In this document: one piece after another, positions 16,108 to 25,886 of the stretch
Position numbering within the stretch: position 1 is the first letter of the stretch
Layout: each line of letters opens with the position of its first letter
Source of the DNA: Methylobacterium mesophilicum
Lineage (GTDB): Bacteria > Pseudomonadota > Alphaproteobacteria > Rhizobiales > Beijerinckiaceae
Length of the DNA stretch: 46,681 bases
Assembly (NCBI RefSeq): GCF_022179445.1
Contig: NZ_BPQU01000037.1
Location: forward strand, 1-46,681
Direction: 5' to 3'
Translations under genes and position numbers: made by a program
The notes under the pieces: model-generated
Database searches by the model: none
Told to the model about the DNA's origin: nothing
The model's input: the letters and a program-made list of their open reading frames with translations, nothing else

Positions 16108-17097
16108 GTGTCCCTCCCGGCCCTCGTCCCCAGCACCATCGAGACCACCCGGCACGTCGAGCCCAAGCGGGCGTTCGACTTCTGGTGCTCGACCGCGCTG
16201 GCGCCGCACGGCGACGTCGGGCGCATGCATCCCCGCGCGGCGTTCCGGGCCCGGAGGCTCGTCGTCATGGGCGCGGATTGGGGCCTGACCCACACGGTCA
16301 GCAGCCCGGTCGGCGTGACGGTCGGCGCCCGCCACATCGGCCGGAACCCCTCCGACGCGATGGTGATCGGCCTCGCCCTCGACGGGATCGGATACCAGCA
16401 GCAGGGCCTGCGCGGCGCGCGCCTGAGCGCGGGGGACATCAGCTTCCTGTCGCGCCAGCGGCCGTTCCTGGCCGGCACCCAGAGCGATTACGCGGAGATC
16501 CGGCTGGCGCTGCCGCGCGCGACCTTCGAGGCCTGGATCGGCACCGTCGAGGCCTTCGCGGGGCGCTGCATCGCCGACCGTCCCGCACACGCGGCGTTCA
16601 AGGCCGCGTTCCGCACCTTCGCGGCCTCGGCCGCCTGGATGACCGAGGGCGAGGCGCAGGTCGCGCTCGAAGGCGTGCTGCACCTGCTGCGCACCCTCGT
16701 CCGGGACCAGCCCGGCAACCCGGCCGCCCCGGTCTCGTGCGAGGCGGTGGTGTCCCTGGCCCACGCCCACATCATGCGCCGGCTCCACGACCCGAGCCTC
16801 GGCCCGGCCGAGATCCAGGCGGCGCTCGGCCTGTCCCGGGCCCACCTGTACCGGGCCTTCGCGGGGACCGACGGCATCGCGGCGGCGATCCGCGACGCGC
16901 GCCTCGACCTCGCCTACCGCCGCCTGACCGCGCCGGGCAAGGACCGGCTGAAGATCGCCACGATCGCGTATGCCTGCGGCTTCACCGACGCGCCGACCTT
17001 CAACCGCGCCTTCCGCCGCCGCTTCGACCACGCGCCCGGCGATCTGCGCGCCAGAACGGGCGATCCCGGGGGGGCGGCTGCGGGCGCCCTCACTTGA
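16108..17097 (+). CDS. AraC-family regulator (copy 2)
   Basis: A 329-aa paralogue of the regulator at 11357. The sensor half begins TIETTRHVEPKRAFDFWCSTALA, and the DNA-binding half at about 220-310 carries IQAALGLSRAHLYRAFAGTDGIAAAIRDARL and IATIAYACGFTDAPTFNRAFRRRFDHAPGD. The start is GTG at 16108 with CGGAG about eight bases upstream. It ends overlapping by eight bases the convergent outer-membrane protein gene. Similarity to copy 1 is strongest in the second helix-turn-helix, suggesting related operator sequences. Effector unknown. Confidence 0.87.
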   Translation: MSLPALVPSTIETTRHVEPKRAFDFWCSTALAPHGDVGRMHPRAAFRARRLVVMGADWGLTHTVSSPVGVTVGARHIGRNPSDAMVIGLALDGIGYQQQGLRGARLSAGDISFLSRQRPFLAGTQSDYAEIRLALPRATFEAWIGTVEAFAGRCIADRPAHAAFKAAFRTFAASAAWMTEGEAQVALEGVLHLLRTLVRDQPGNPAAPVSCEAVVSLAHAHIMRRLHDPSLGPAEIQAALGLSRAHLYRAFAGTDGIAAAIRDARLDLAYRRLTAPGKDRLKIATIAYACGFTDAPTFNRAFRRRFDHAPGDLRARTGDPGGAAAGALT

Positions 17098-18232
17098 GGT
17101 GATAGGCGACGCCGGCGATCAGCGCCTTCTCCTCGGTATTGATCGTGGACCGGGGATCGCCGCCGAACTTGTTGTGCCAGTACTGGAAGCCGACGAACGC
17201 CTCGACCCGGTTGGGGGCTTGCTCGAGCAGCTGCCCGATATCCAGGACCAGGTTGGTCTGCGAGACGAACTCTGTCTTCGTCCGGTACTGGTTGACGTCG
17301 CCGTAGCGGCCCTTGGGCATCACGATGGTGTTGAACCCGGCCAGCGCCAGGGGCAGGCCGGTGAAGGCCAGCGGGATCGTGTAGGTCAGCTCGAATTCCG
17401 GCGTCGTCTTGAACTCGACGCTGCGGAAGTGTGAATAATCGAAGCCCGGAATCGCCGGGATGCCGCTTTCCGGACGCGGCGGATCCCCGGCGAAGCCGTT
17501 GCGGGAGAATTCCTTGTAGGCCTGGACCTTCAGGTTCACGAACCCGACCGGCACGTCGAAGGCGAAGTTGAGGCCGAAGGTGCCGGCGCGCTTCTCGGAA
17601 TCGAACGTCGTGTTCTTGGTGTTGACGTCGGCCCCGAACGCCAGCCCGATATCCTTGACCAGGCCCGGGATCGCGAACGCCGTGGTGTCGAAGATCTTGT
17701 TCGGGCTCAGGACGCCCCGGTAGATCAGGTAGACCTCCGTGGCGCCGTAACTTTTCCTCCGGATCAGCTTGTCGCCCGCCGCGTCCTGGGAGCCCGACTG
17801 GAGGATGTCGAGGGAGATCAGGTTGGTGCCGTAGGCCCAGGAATTGGCGTGGAACAGGTTGACCACGTTCTTGGGCACCTCGCGCGGCACCCGCCGGCCC
17901 TGTGCGGTCCCGTCGGGCCGGCGCACCGAGAGGCCGGGCTCCGCCGAGGGGCCCTGGAACCGGTAGCTGATCACCGTGTCCGAGAAGGAGAAGTACGAGG
18001 GCGGCGGCGCGGCCATCGCGGTCGCGGCGGCGAGCGGCACCCCGGCCGCCTCCCGGTGGTTCGCCCGGCCCTGCGCCGCGTCCGCCCGCCCGCCGGCGCC
18101 CGCGTCCTCCACGGCCCCGGCCCGGGCGGTGCCGGCGACGACGATCGCCCCCGCGCCGACCGGGGCCAGCAGGGCCGCCGCGATCAGCAGGGCCGCCCGC
18201 TTCACCCGCCTGCGCGTCGGACCCATCCTCAC
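17090..18232 (-). CDS. Outer-membrane beta-barrel protein (Tsx/OmpK-like)
   Basis: A 380-aa exported protein. The N-terminal hydrophobic stretch (residues 12-37) is the signal, followed by a low-complexity Ala/Gly segment to about residue 75. The barrel part has alternating strands (YFSFSDTVISYRF, NVVNLFHANSWAYGTNLISLDILQSG, YLIYRGVLSPNKIF, WHNKFGG) and ends in an aromatic/hydrophobic terminal strand (ALIAGVAYHLK). This pattern is reminiscent of the nucleoside-channel Tsx family, but I would not assign nucleoside transport. An alternative start downstream would shorten the Ala-rich lead. Confidence 0.6.
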   Translation of the reverse strand: MRMGPTRRRVKRAALLIAAALLAPVGAGAIVVAGTARAGAVEDAGAGGRADAAQGRANHREAAGVPLAAATAMAAPPPSYFSFSDTVISYRFQGPSAEPGLSVRRPDGTAQGRRVPREVPKNVVNLFHANSWAYGTNLISLDILQSGSQDAAGDKLIRRKSYGATEVYLIYRGVLSPNKIFDTTAFAIPGLVKDIGLAFGADVNTKNTTFDSEKRAGTFGLNFAFDVPVGFVNLKVQAYKEFSRNGFAGDPPRPESGIPAIPGFDYSHFRSVEFKTTPEFELTYTIPLAFTGLPLALAGFNTIVMPKGRYGDVNQYRTKTEFVSQTNLVLDIGQLLEQAPNRVEAFVGFQYWHNKFGGDPRSTINTEEKALIAGVAYHLK

Positions 18233-18832
18233 CGCGCATGCCCCGCGGTCGCGTCGGCGCGGCCGGTCCGGGCCGGCCCCGCCGGGAGGCTCGCAGGGGC
18301 CGCGGGCTTCGCGGTGTCTGGGGTTCGCGGTCGCGCGGGCGGAAGCATCGAACGGACTTTCTGCCTCGGTCCACGCCGATTCTAAGCTGAGACCTGAAAT
18401 TCTCGCCCAGTAGGCATCGGGATCATGCGCCCGTCAATGCAGTGCATCGAACGTTCTTAATTGATAATGTAAATACTGTCCGTGTAAATCTAATACAGAA
18501 TGATGGCCTGTGTCCGTGAAAGAAAGGAGCTTTCGGCTGCGTGTTCGGTGCGATTGTAAGTCTCAATAGCCTGGCCTGCGGGGTGCGCCGCGGGCGGGCG
18601 TGAGACGAATCGACAACGGAAACCGGCGCCCGCGCCCGGGGCATGCATTCCGCGTCCCGTTCCCGCCGGGGCGGCGCCCCCCTCCTGGCTGAACAGGGGC
18701 CGCATGCGCCCCTTCACCTCTCGCGGCCACGAGGCCCACAGCTCAAGCGTCGTCTCGACCGAAGTCCCAGCCGTCCATGCTGTGCGCATCATGGGACCTG
18801 ATCGGCCCCCACGAGGTGGTCCGAGGGCAAAG
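18233..18832. other. 600-bp stretch with no supported gene
   Basis: Open frames here are short, without ribosome-binding sites or recognisable domains. The segment 18440-18510 is AT-rich (TTCTTAATTGATAATGTAAATACTG) in a GC-rich context and may contain a promoter or be the flank of inserted DNA. The right end abuts the IS5-type element at 18833. Confidence 0.4.
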
Positions 18833-18964
18833 TTAGAGTGCCTAACAGAACCGTCTGATCTGGTTCAGGGTGACGAGGCTTGCGAAGGCCTCGTAGATGT
18901 CTGCGCGTCGCTCGTCGCGGATGGGCCATCGACGGAACCGGTTGAACCAGGCGTGGGTGCCCTC

Positions 18965-18986
18965 ATCTTGAGCTTGTCGAAGGATC
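18965..18986 (+). repeat. 22-nt GAGCTTGTCGAA repeat inserted in transposase (site A)
   Basis: The transposase codons reading HRW-V-E-(R/G)-THAW are interrupted by 22 extra bases containing GAGCTTGTCGAA (18970-18981) directly after CCCTC. The sequence resembles the widespread alphaproteobacterial repeat around GAGCTTGTCGAAGG. It shifts the frame by one. Confidence 0.75.
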
Positions 18987-19232
18987 CACGCCCCAACGGT
19001 GACGAACGAGTTTCTCGCTGCTCTCGATGCCCCTTCGCGCGATGCGCGGGACGATCCCCCGCGCCCGGCACTCCTGCCGGCGGGGTCTGGCATCGTAGGC
19101 CTTGTCAGCGTGGAGCTTGTCCGGACGGCGGAGCGGTCGTCCGCGCCGACCGCTCCGCACAGACGGGATGGCATCGCGGGTCGCCGCCATCATGACGGTG
19201 TCGTGCCGGTCGGCCCCGCTCAGGCAGAAGCC

Positions 19233-19254
19233 GAGGGTTCGACAAGCTCACCAT
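19233..19254 (-). repeat. 22-nt GAGCTTGTCGAA repeat inserted in transposase (site B)
   Basis: A second 22-nt insertion, in the opposite orientation (TTCGACAAGCTC at 19238-19249), splits VTDARGTPL from GFCLSGADRHD. It is flanked on both sides by GAGG (19233-19236 and 19255-19258), like a 4-bp target duplication around an 18-nt core. On the minus strand it also sits directly after CCCTC. Confidence 0.75.
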
Positions 19255-19729
19255 GAGGGGCGTGCCGCGCGCGTCGGTGACGAGATGGCGGCTCTGGCCC
19301 GGCTTGCCCCGGTCCGTCGGGTTCGGGCCGGTGCAGGCCCCCTTTTTGGCCGGGACAGACGCGCTGTCCAGGCAAGCCCGGCTCCAGTCGATCTCACCCG
19401 CCGCGTGCAGGCGGTCCGGCACTACGTGATGCAGGCGGCTCCAAACGCCCGCCGCCTGCCAATCCTGCAGCCGCCGCCGGCAACCCATGCCGGAGCCGCA
19501 GCCCATCTCGGCCGGCCGCATTTCCCACGGCAGCCCCGAGCGCAGCACGAACAAGTTGCCCGTGCGTGCGGCCCGGTTCTCAATTGGACGCCGCCCACCC
19601 TTCGGACGCGGCCGAGGCGGCGGGAGGAGCCGAGCGATCTCATCCCAGAGTTCATCGGGGAGAAGCGGTGTGGCCATGCCAAACCAACGCTGAAAACCCC
19701 GCTCGATGCCGTTCTGTTAGGCGCTCTAA

Positions 19730-20035
19730 GTCAGTTCCGATTTTTTATCGATTTAACCTGAGTTTGTATTTGATTATATTCTGTATTGCGACGGTCCAAA
19801 ATTTCAGCTTGCTATGGACAATTGACTATAGTTAGAATGTTGCGGGCAACCGACGTTTCCTGGAGAAATAAATTTCAACGCATTGATCGTCGATGACAAG
19901 CGTTTGAAAAATATCTTTTGTTGCTACTTATAGTTTACGAGCCGACGATGAGAATCTTATTGTGCTGAACGATGTAACGATTTTTTCATAGATACTATGT
20001 GTAAGCACATTCAATAGGTCGAGGTCGGCAAAGAC
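19730..20035. other. AT-rich upstream region of the chemoreceptor gene
   Basis: About 300 bp of strikingly low GC (TTTTTTATCGATTTAACC, TTTGATTATATTCTG, AAAAATATCTTTTG) compared with its surroundings, without a gene. It likely holds the promoter of the methyl-accepting protein that begins at 20036; no promoter with good spacing stands out. The abrupt composition change at the IS border suggests acquired or relaxed DNA. Confidence 0.45.
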
Positions 20036-21325
20036 ATGTTCAGGAAGCGCAGAGATAACGACATTCTGCTGGAGATTCTCAATAACCACGCCGGGGTCGG
20101 ACTGTGGGATGCGGTGCTGCACGCCGGCGATCCGATGCACCCGAAGAGTCGCTGGACATGGTCGGCGGAGTTTCGCCGCCTTGTCGGCTTTGCCGATCAC
20201 CGGGACGAGTTCCCGGACGTGGTACAATCCTGGTCCGACCGCCTGCACCCCGAGGATGCAAGCAACACCTTCGCCGTGTTTGGGGAAGCCCTGAAGAACG
20301 TGGTGAACAAGGGTGCCTACGACGTCGCCTACCGCCTGCAGATGCGCGACGGAACGTATCGCTGGTTCCGCGCCACGGGAGGGGTGGTGCACGATGCGAA
20401 CGGCAACCCGATCCGGGCCTGCGGCTCACTCGTGGACATCAACGACGCCATGGTGGCCGCGCAGACGAGCAAGGCGCGCGCAGGCCTGATCGACCACCTC
20501 GTGGCCGCCTTCGATGGCGAGGTCACTGCGATTGCGGGTGGCCTGTCGGGCGCGGCGAGCGAGATGGAGGCGACTGCCAACACGATGTCGACCATCTCCG
20601 GGAGCAACAGCGGGCGCGCGGCTGAGGTGTCCTCCGCTTCCCGTCAGACCTCGGCAAACGTGCAGACGGTGGCCGCGGCCACCGAGGAACTGGCCGCGAC
20701 GATCCGGGCGTTGGCGGCGCAGGCAACCCAGTCTTCCGACCTGGCCGGTGCTGCCGCAGCGAAGGTTGAGCGCACGGACGCCCTGGTCCAAACCCTGTCG
20801 CGAGCCGCCGATCAGATCGGGGCGGTTGTCGATATCATCAACACCTTGGCGAGACAGACGAACCTGCTTGCGCTCAACGCGACGATCGAGGCGGCCCGGG
20901 CTGGGGCTGCCGGGCGGGGCTTCGCCGTGGTGGCCGCTGAGGTGAAGGAACTCGCCACGCAGACGGCTAAGGCGACGGAAGAGATCAGAGCTCAGGTCGG
21001 CGAGATCCGGCAGGCGACCGCGACCACCGTGGCCGCAATCAGCGAGATCGGCACGGCCATCACGGGCTTGCGCGACGCGACCCAAGGCATCATGCACACG
21101 ATGGATGAGCAGGGCAGCGCGACGGACGAGATCGCCCGGAGTGTGCAGCAGGCAGCCTCCGGCTCACGGACGGTGACGGATGCCATGGGGGCGTTGGAGC
21201 GCGACGCCGGCCAGACTGGTGAAACCGCCAAGGTCGTGCTGAGCGCGGCACGGCGTCTTGCAACTCAGTCCGAGCAACTTGGAGTGGTCGTGCATCACTT
21301 CCTGAGTGAGGTTAAAGCGGCCTGA
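20036..21325 (+). CDS. Soluble PAS-domain methyl-accepting chemotaxis protein
   Basis: A 429-aa chemoreceptor without transmembrane segments, so cytoplasmic. A PAS domain with PAC motif lies at about residues 10-135 (GLWDAVLHAGD...YRLQMRDGTYRWFRATGGVVHDANGNPIRACGSLVDI), suited to a haem, flavin or small-ligand signal. The rest is a long helical signalling domain. The conserved hairpin tip that contacts CheA/CheW is RQTNLLALNATIEAARAGAAGRGFAVVAAEVKELA at about residues 285-320. No HAMP domain or C-terminal CheR-tethering pentapeptide is seen. The neighbourhood has no other chemotaxis gene, so it is an orphan receptor. Confidence 0.92.
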   Translation: MFRKRRDNDILLEILNNHAGVGLWDAVLHAGDPMHPKSRWTWSAEFRRLVGFADHRDEFPDVVQSWSDRLHPEDASNTFAVFGEALKNVVNKGAYDVAYRLQMRDGTYRWFRATGGVVHDANGNPIRACGSLVDINDAMVAAQTSKARAGLIDHLVAAFDGEVTAIAGGLSGAASEMEATANTMSTISGSNSGRAAEVSSASRQTSANVQTVAAATEELAATIRALAAQATQSSDLAGAAAAKVERTDALVQTLSRAADQIGAVVDIINTLARQTNLLALNATIEAARAGAAGRGFAVVAAEVKELATQTAKATEEIRAQVGEIRQATATTVAAISEIGTAITGLRDATQGIMHTMDEQGSATDEIARSVQQAASGSRTVTDAMGALERDAGQTGETAKVVLSAARRLATQSEQLGVVVHHFLSEVKAA

Positions 21326-21482
21326 CGTTTGCCCGGGTTCAGTCCGGCCTCGTCAGGTGCACTCACGATCGAACGATTTGCCACAGCTTGAACGTCTGTT
21401 CTCGAACGCAGCGCCGAAGCTTGCTTCCCACCTCGAACCGACGGTGCCGGACGGCCAATGCATAGCCGCTCTCGGGACGCGC

Positions 21483-21785
21483 CAACGGCTGTCGGCACGT
21501 CGGTGATATCCGCCACCCAGAACTGGTTCGGGGGGGCGGAGGCGAAGTTGCGGGCGGCGAGATCGGGAGCCGGACGCACCTCCCGGTCCCGCAGCGTCGT
21601 GATGGGGCCACCGCGCCGGTGGCTGGCCCCGACGAGACAGGCCTCGCGCATCAGCCGGGCAATGGGCGCCCGTGCTTGCGGAAATGCCGGTCGCCCTGCT
21701 CGCGCAGGTCGGCGTGGATGCGCGGCACGCCATAGGTCTCGTGCGTGCCGAGATGGACGGTGCGGATCCGGTTCAGCGGGGCGGC
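21483..21785 (-). pseudogene. IS3-family transposase (orfB) remnant
   Basis: A fragment of an IS3-type orfB integrase. Recognisable pieces in two frames are RTVHLGTHETYGVPRIHADLREQG and ARLMREACLVGASHRRGGPITT...PPNQFWVADITDVPTAVG, the last containing the first catalytic Asp of the DDE core (ADIT). A frameshift lies between them at about 21670, and similarity stops after VPTAVG, so most of the catalytic domain is gone. No terminal repeats were found. Confidence 0.75.
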
Positions 21786-22219
21786 GTCCGCCCCGCGTCG
21801 CGCCGCGGGTGCGCGCCATCACGGTGATCGGGAAGTCGGCCTGGTCGGCGCTCATGAACCGGAAGACCCCGACGGTAGAACTCGGGTCTCCCACGCAAAC
21901 CAGGCCGCAGCGACCAAACCGGGGCAATCCCAATTCCACCCATCGGCAACGTGCCTCCCGCCGAGGATCAGGCACGCTACCTCACGCAGGCCAAGGTCCA
22001 AGCCTTGATCGCTTGAGCCAAGCCAAACGGCCTCCGAGAACTTCCGGGCCGTTCTCCTCCGTGCAGACAAGAACCGCCGCGTGGGAGCCGACCTTCAAAC
22101 TGAAGCCGAATGACAGCTCAGATCACTAGACGCAGCCAGAACTCTGTGTTTGATTTCGCTTATCAATCCTAATCCTATTCGGACGATGGCGCGGTCTTGA
22201 TGTAACGCGAGGACGGTCC
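21786..22219. other. 434-bp stretch, remnant DNA and acxR-like upstream region
   Basis: The left part has a minus-strand open frame (about 21852-22070) containing RHVADGWNWDCPGLVAAAWFAWE that I cannot identify and that lacks a ribosome-binding site; probably IS-associated debris. The last 80 bp are AT-richer and hold the ribosome-binding site (GAGGA) of the activator gene starting at 22220. Confidence 0.35.
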
Positions 22220-24367
<2,148 letters not shown>

Positions 24368-24517
24368 CGCGACCGAACTCGTAGCTGATCAGGCCTCCGG
24401 CGGCGCTATGACCGTGGGGAGGATAGGTCGGAAAGGGCGTCGGCAGATCCTTGGACGCGACGGTGAACGGCCCCAGGTCCCACCGGCCGAACTTCTTCGT
24501 CGCCGTCGAGTCGATGC

Positions 24518-25089
24518 CTACACGCCGATGGCGACCTTCAGGACCCCGTCGCGCTGGTTTGCGAAGAGATCGTAGGCCGCTTCGACCTGGTCCAGCTTGA
24601 ACCGGTGCGTCACGAGCCCTGACAGGTCAGCCCGCCCCGAAGCGACGACGGCGAGCATCCGGCGCATGCGCTCCTTCCCACCGGGGCACAGAGATGTGCG
24701 GATCGACGTGTTTCCCAAGCCGGCCGCAAATGCGTCAAGGGGGATTTTCAGATCGAAGGAATAAAAACCTAGACCTGGGCCCCGCACCCGCATTGGCAGG
24801 CGTTGCTCCAGCCGGAGGGCGTGATGGCGCCGGCGATGACGCGCTGCCCCTCCTTGAAGCCCGTGACGCCGGAGCCAAGCCTTTCGACGATACCCACCGG
24901 CTCGTGGCCGACCGTCAATCCCCGTTCGACGGGATACTCCCCCTTGAGGATATCGACATCCGTTCCGCAGATCGTCGGGGTGGTCATCTTGAGAAGGACG
25001 TCCAGCGGACCGATCTCCGGTACGGGTTTATCATCTAGGACGATGCGCCCCTTTTCGACGAAGATCGCAGCTTTCATTCTTGTTGCCAT
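24518..25089 (-). pseudogene. Zinc-dependent alcohol dehydrogenase, internally deleted
   Basis: The N-terminal part (25089 to about 24770) reads MKAAIFVEKGRIVLDDKPVP, then TICGTDVDILKGEYPVERGLTVGHEPVGIVERLG with the catalytic-zinc Cys and His of the family, and GWSNACQCGCG. It then jumps to the extreme C-terminus (YSFDLKIPLDAFAAGLGN, CPGGKERMRRMLAVVASGRADLSGLVTHRF, ending QRDGVLKVAIGV) in another frame. The whole NAD(P)-binding Rossmann region, roughly 150-180 residues, is missing. The sequence resembles secondary-alcohol (isopropanol) dehydrogenases, which would feed acetone to the carboxylase next door. As written it cannot be active. GGAG precedes the ATG at 25089. Confidence 0.82.
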
Positions 25090-25314
25090 GATGAAAACTC
25101 CATTCGATCGGATCTCGCTGAAGAGAATATTGTTGCTAGACAATCGGGATTTATAGATATCATGACGATGACATCCGCGGGACGCCGACCCGGCCCGCGG
25201 ATGTAACGTGTCGCGCCCAGGCGGACCTCGGCGCCGCTCTCGAAACTCGCGTCGCGCTCGGAGTAGGACTGGCCGTGACCGAGGGACGTGGGACACCCTC
25301 GGTGTCGATCCGCG

Positions 25315-25824
25315 TCAGGCCGCTTCAGCGCGCTCCGGCACCGGAATTCCGATCCACTCTTTGTAGAACGTGTCGATGTCCGGTTCGAAATCACGGATCA
25401 CCGGGTACCAGGGGGTCGGCGCCTCGACGTCGTGGAGGGTGCCGCATTCCGGGCAGTAATATTCTCGAAGAACCTGCCAGGACGGGGTCTGGGCCATCAG
25501 GCGCGGATAGATCTCTTCGAGCTTTTCAGCCGTGTCGCGGATGTTTATTTTCGCGAAGAGCTTCCAGTTTTCTTTCCATCCGCAGAAATCGTGGCCGCAT
25601 TCGCAGCGAACCTTCCACTCCTTGGTCGTACCCAGTTGGACGATGTAGAGCTTCGGTCCGAGCGGCAGGATGATGCGGTCGTCCCAGTTCACGCGTTCCT
25701 GGAGGATCTCCAGATAGGTCGAAAACCGTTCCGGATCCTTGGGCGAGGCGAGCATCTGGTGGAGCGTGTCGTGATCGATCTTGCCGTCGATGAGGTCGGC
25801 GATCTTGGCGCGTGTGTAGGCCAT
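25315..25824 (-). CDS. acxC: Acetone carboxylase gamma subunit
   Basis: A 169-aa gamma subunit of acetone carboxylase, the ATP-dependent enzyme that carboxylates acetone to acetoacetate as an alpha2-beta2-gamma2 complex. The length matches the roughly 168 aa of the characterised Xanthobacter subunit. A zinc-binding pattern is visible: CECGHDFC at about residue 74 and CPEC at about 124, with conserved GWKENWKLFAKINIRDTAEKLEEIYPRLMAQTPSWQVLREYYCPECGTLHDVEAP around it. The start is ATG at 25824 with GAGGAC upstream. It is last of the acxABC operon, 62 bp after acxB. Confidence 0.93.
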   Translation of the reverse strand: MAYTRAKIADLIDGKIDHDTLHQMLASPKDPERFSTYLEILQERVNWDDRIILPLGPKLYIVQLGTTKEWKVRCECGHDFCGWKENWKLFAKINIRDTAEKLEEIYPRLMAQTPSWQVLREYYCPECGTLHDVEAPTPWYPVIRDFEPDIDTFYKEWIGIPVPERAEAA

Positions 25825-25886
25825 GGGTGTCCTCGTTGGTCTCAGGAGGAAGGGGCGCCGGCCGGAGGGCGGGCGCGGGATCGGGT

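Larger units (their letters stand above)
18842..19677 (-). pseudogene. IS5-family transposase, frameshifted twice
   Basis: DDE transposase of the IS5 family. The N-terminal half reads LLPDELWDEIARLLPPP...FVLRSGLPWEMRPAEMGCGSGM and includes the catalytic Asp in CLDSASVPAKKG. The frame then shifts at about 19254 and again at about 18986, so the remaining DDE core (LHADKAYDARPRRQECRARGIVPRIARRG) and the C-terminus (AWFNRFRRWPIRDERRADIYEAF, ending LVTLNQIRRFC) lie in two other frames. Both shifts coincide with 22-nt insertions of the same short repeat. The gene cannot make an active transposase as written. Confidence 0.88.
18833..19729 (-). mobile_element. IS5-family (IS427-like) insertion sequence, degenerate
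   Basis: An 897-bp element bounded by inverted repeats: TTAGAGTGCCTAACAGAAC at 18833-18851 and its near-complement GTTCTGTTAGGCGCTCTAA at 19711-19729 (one mismatch). It contains one transposase gene on the minus strand, broken by two 22-nt insertions; without them it would be about 853 bp, normal for the IS427 group. Left and right flanks do not show an obvious target duplication. Confidence 0.85.
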
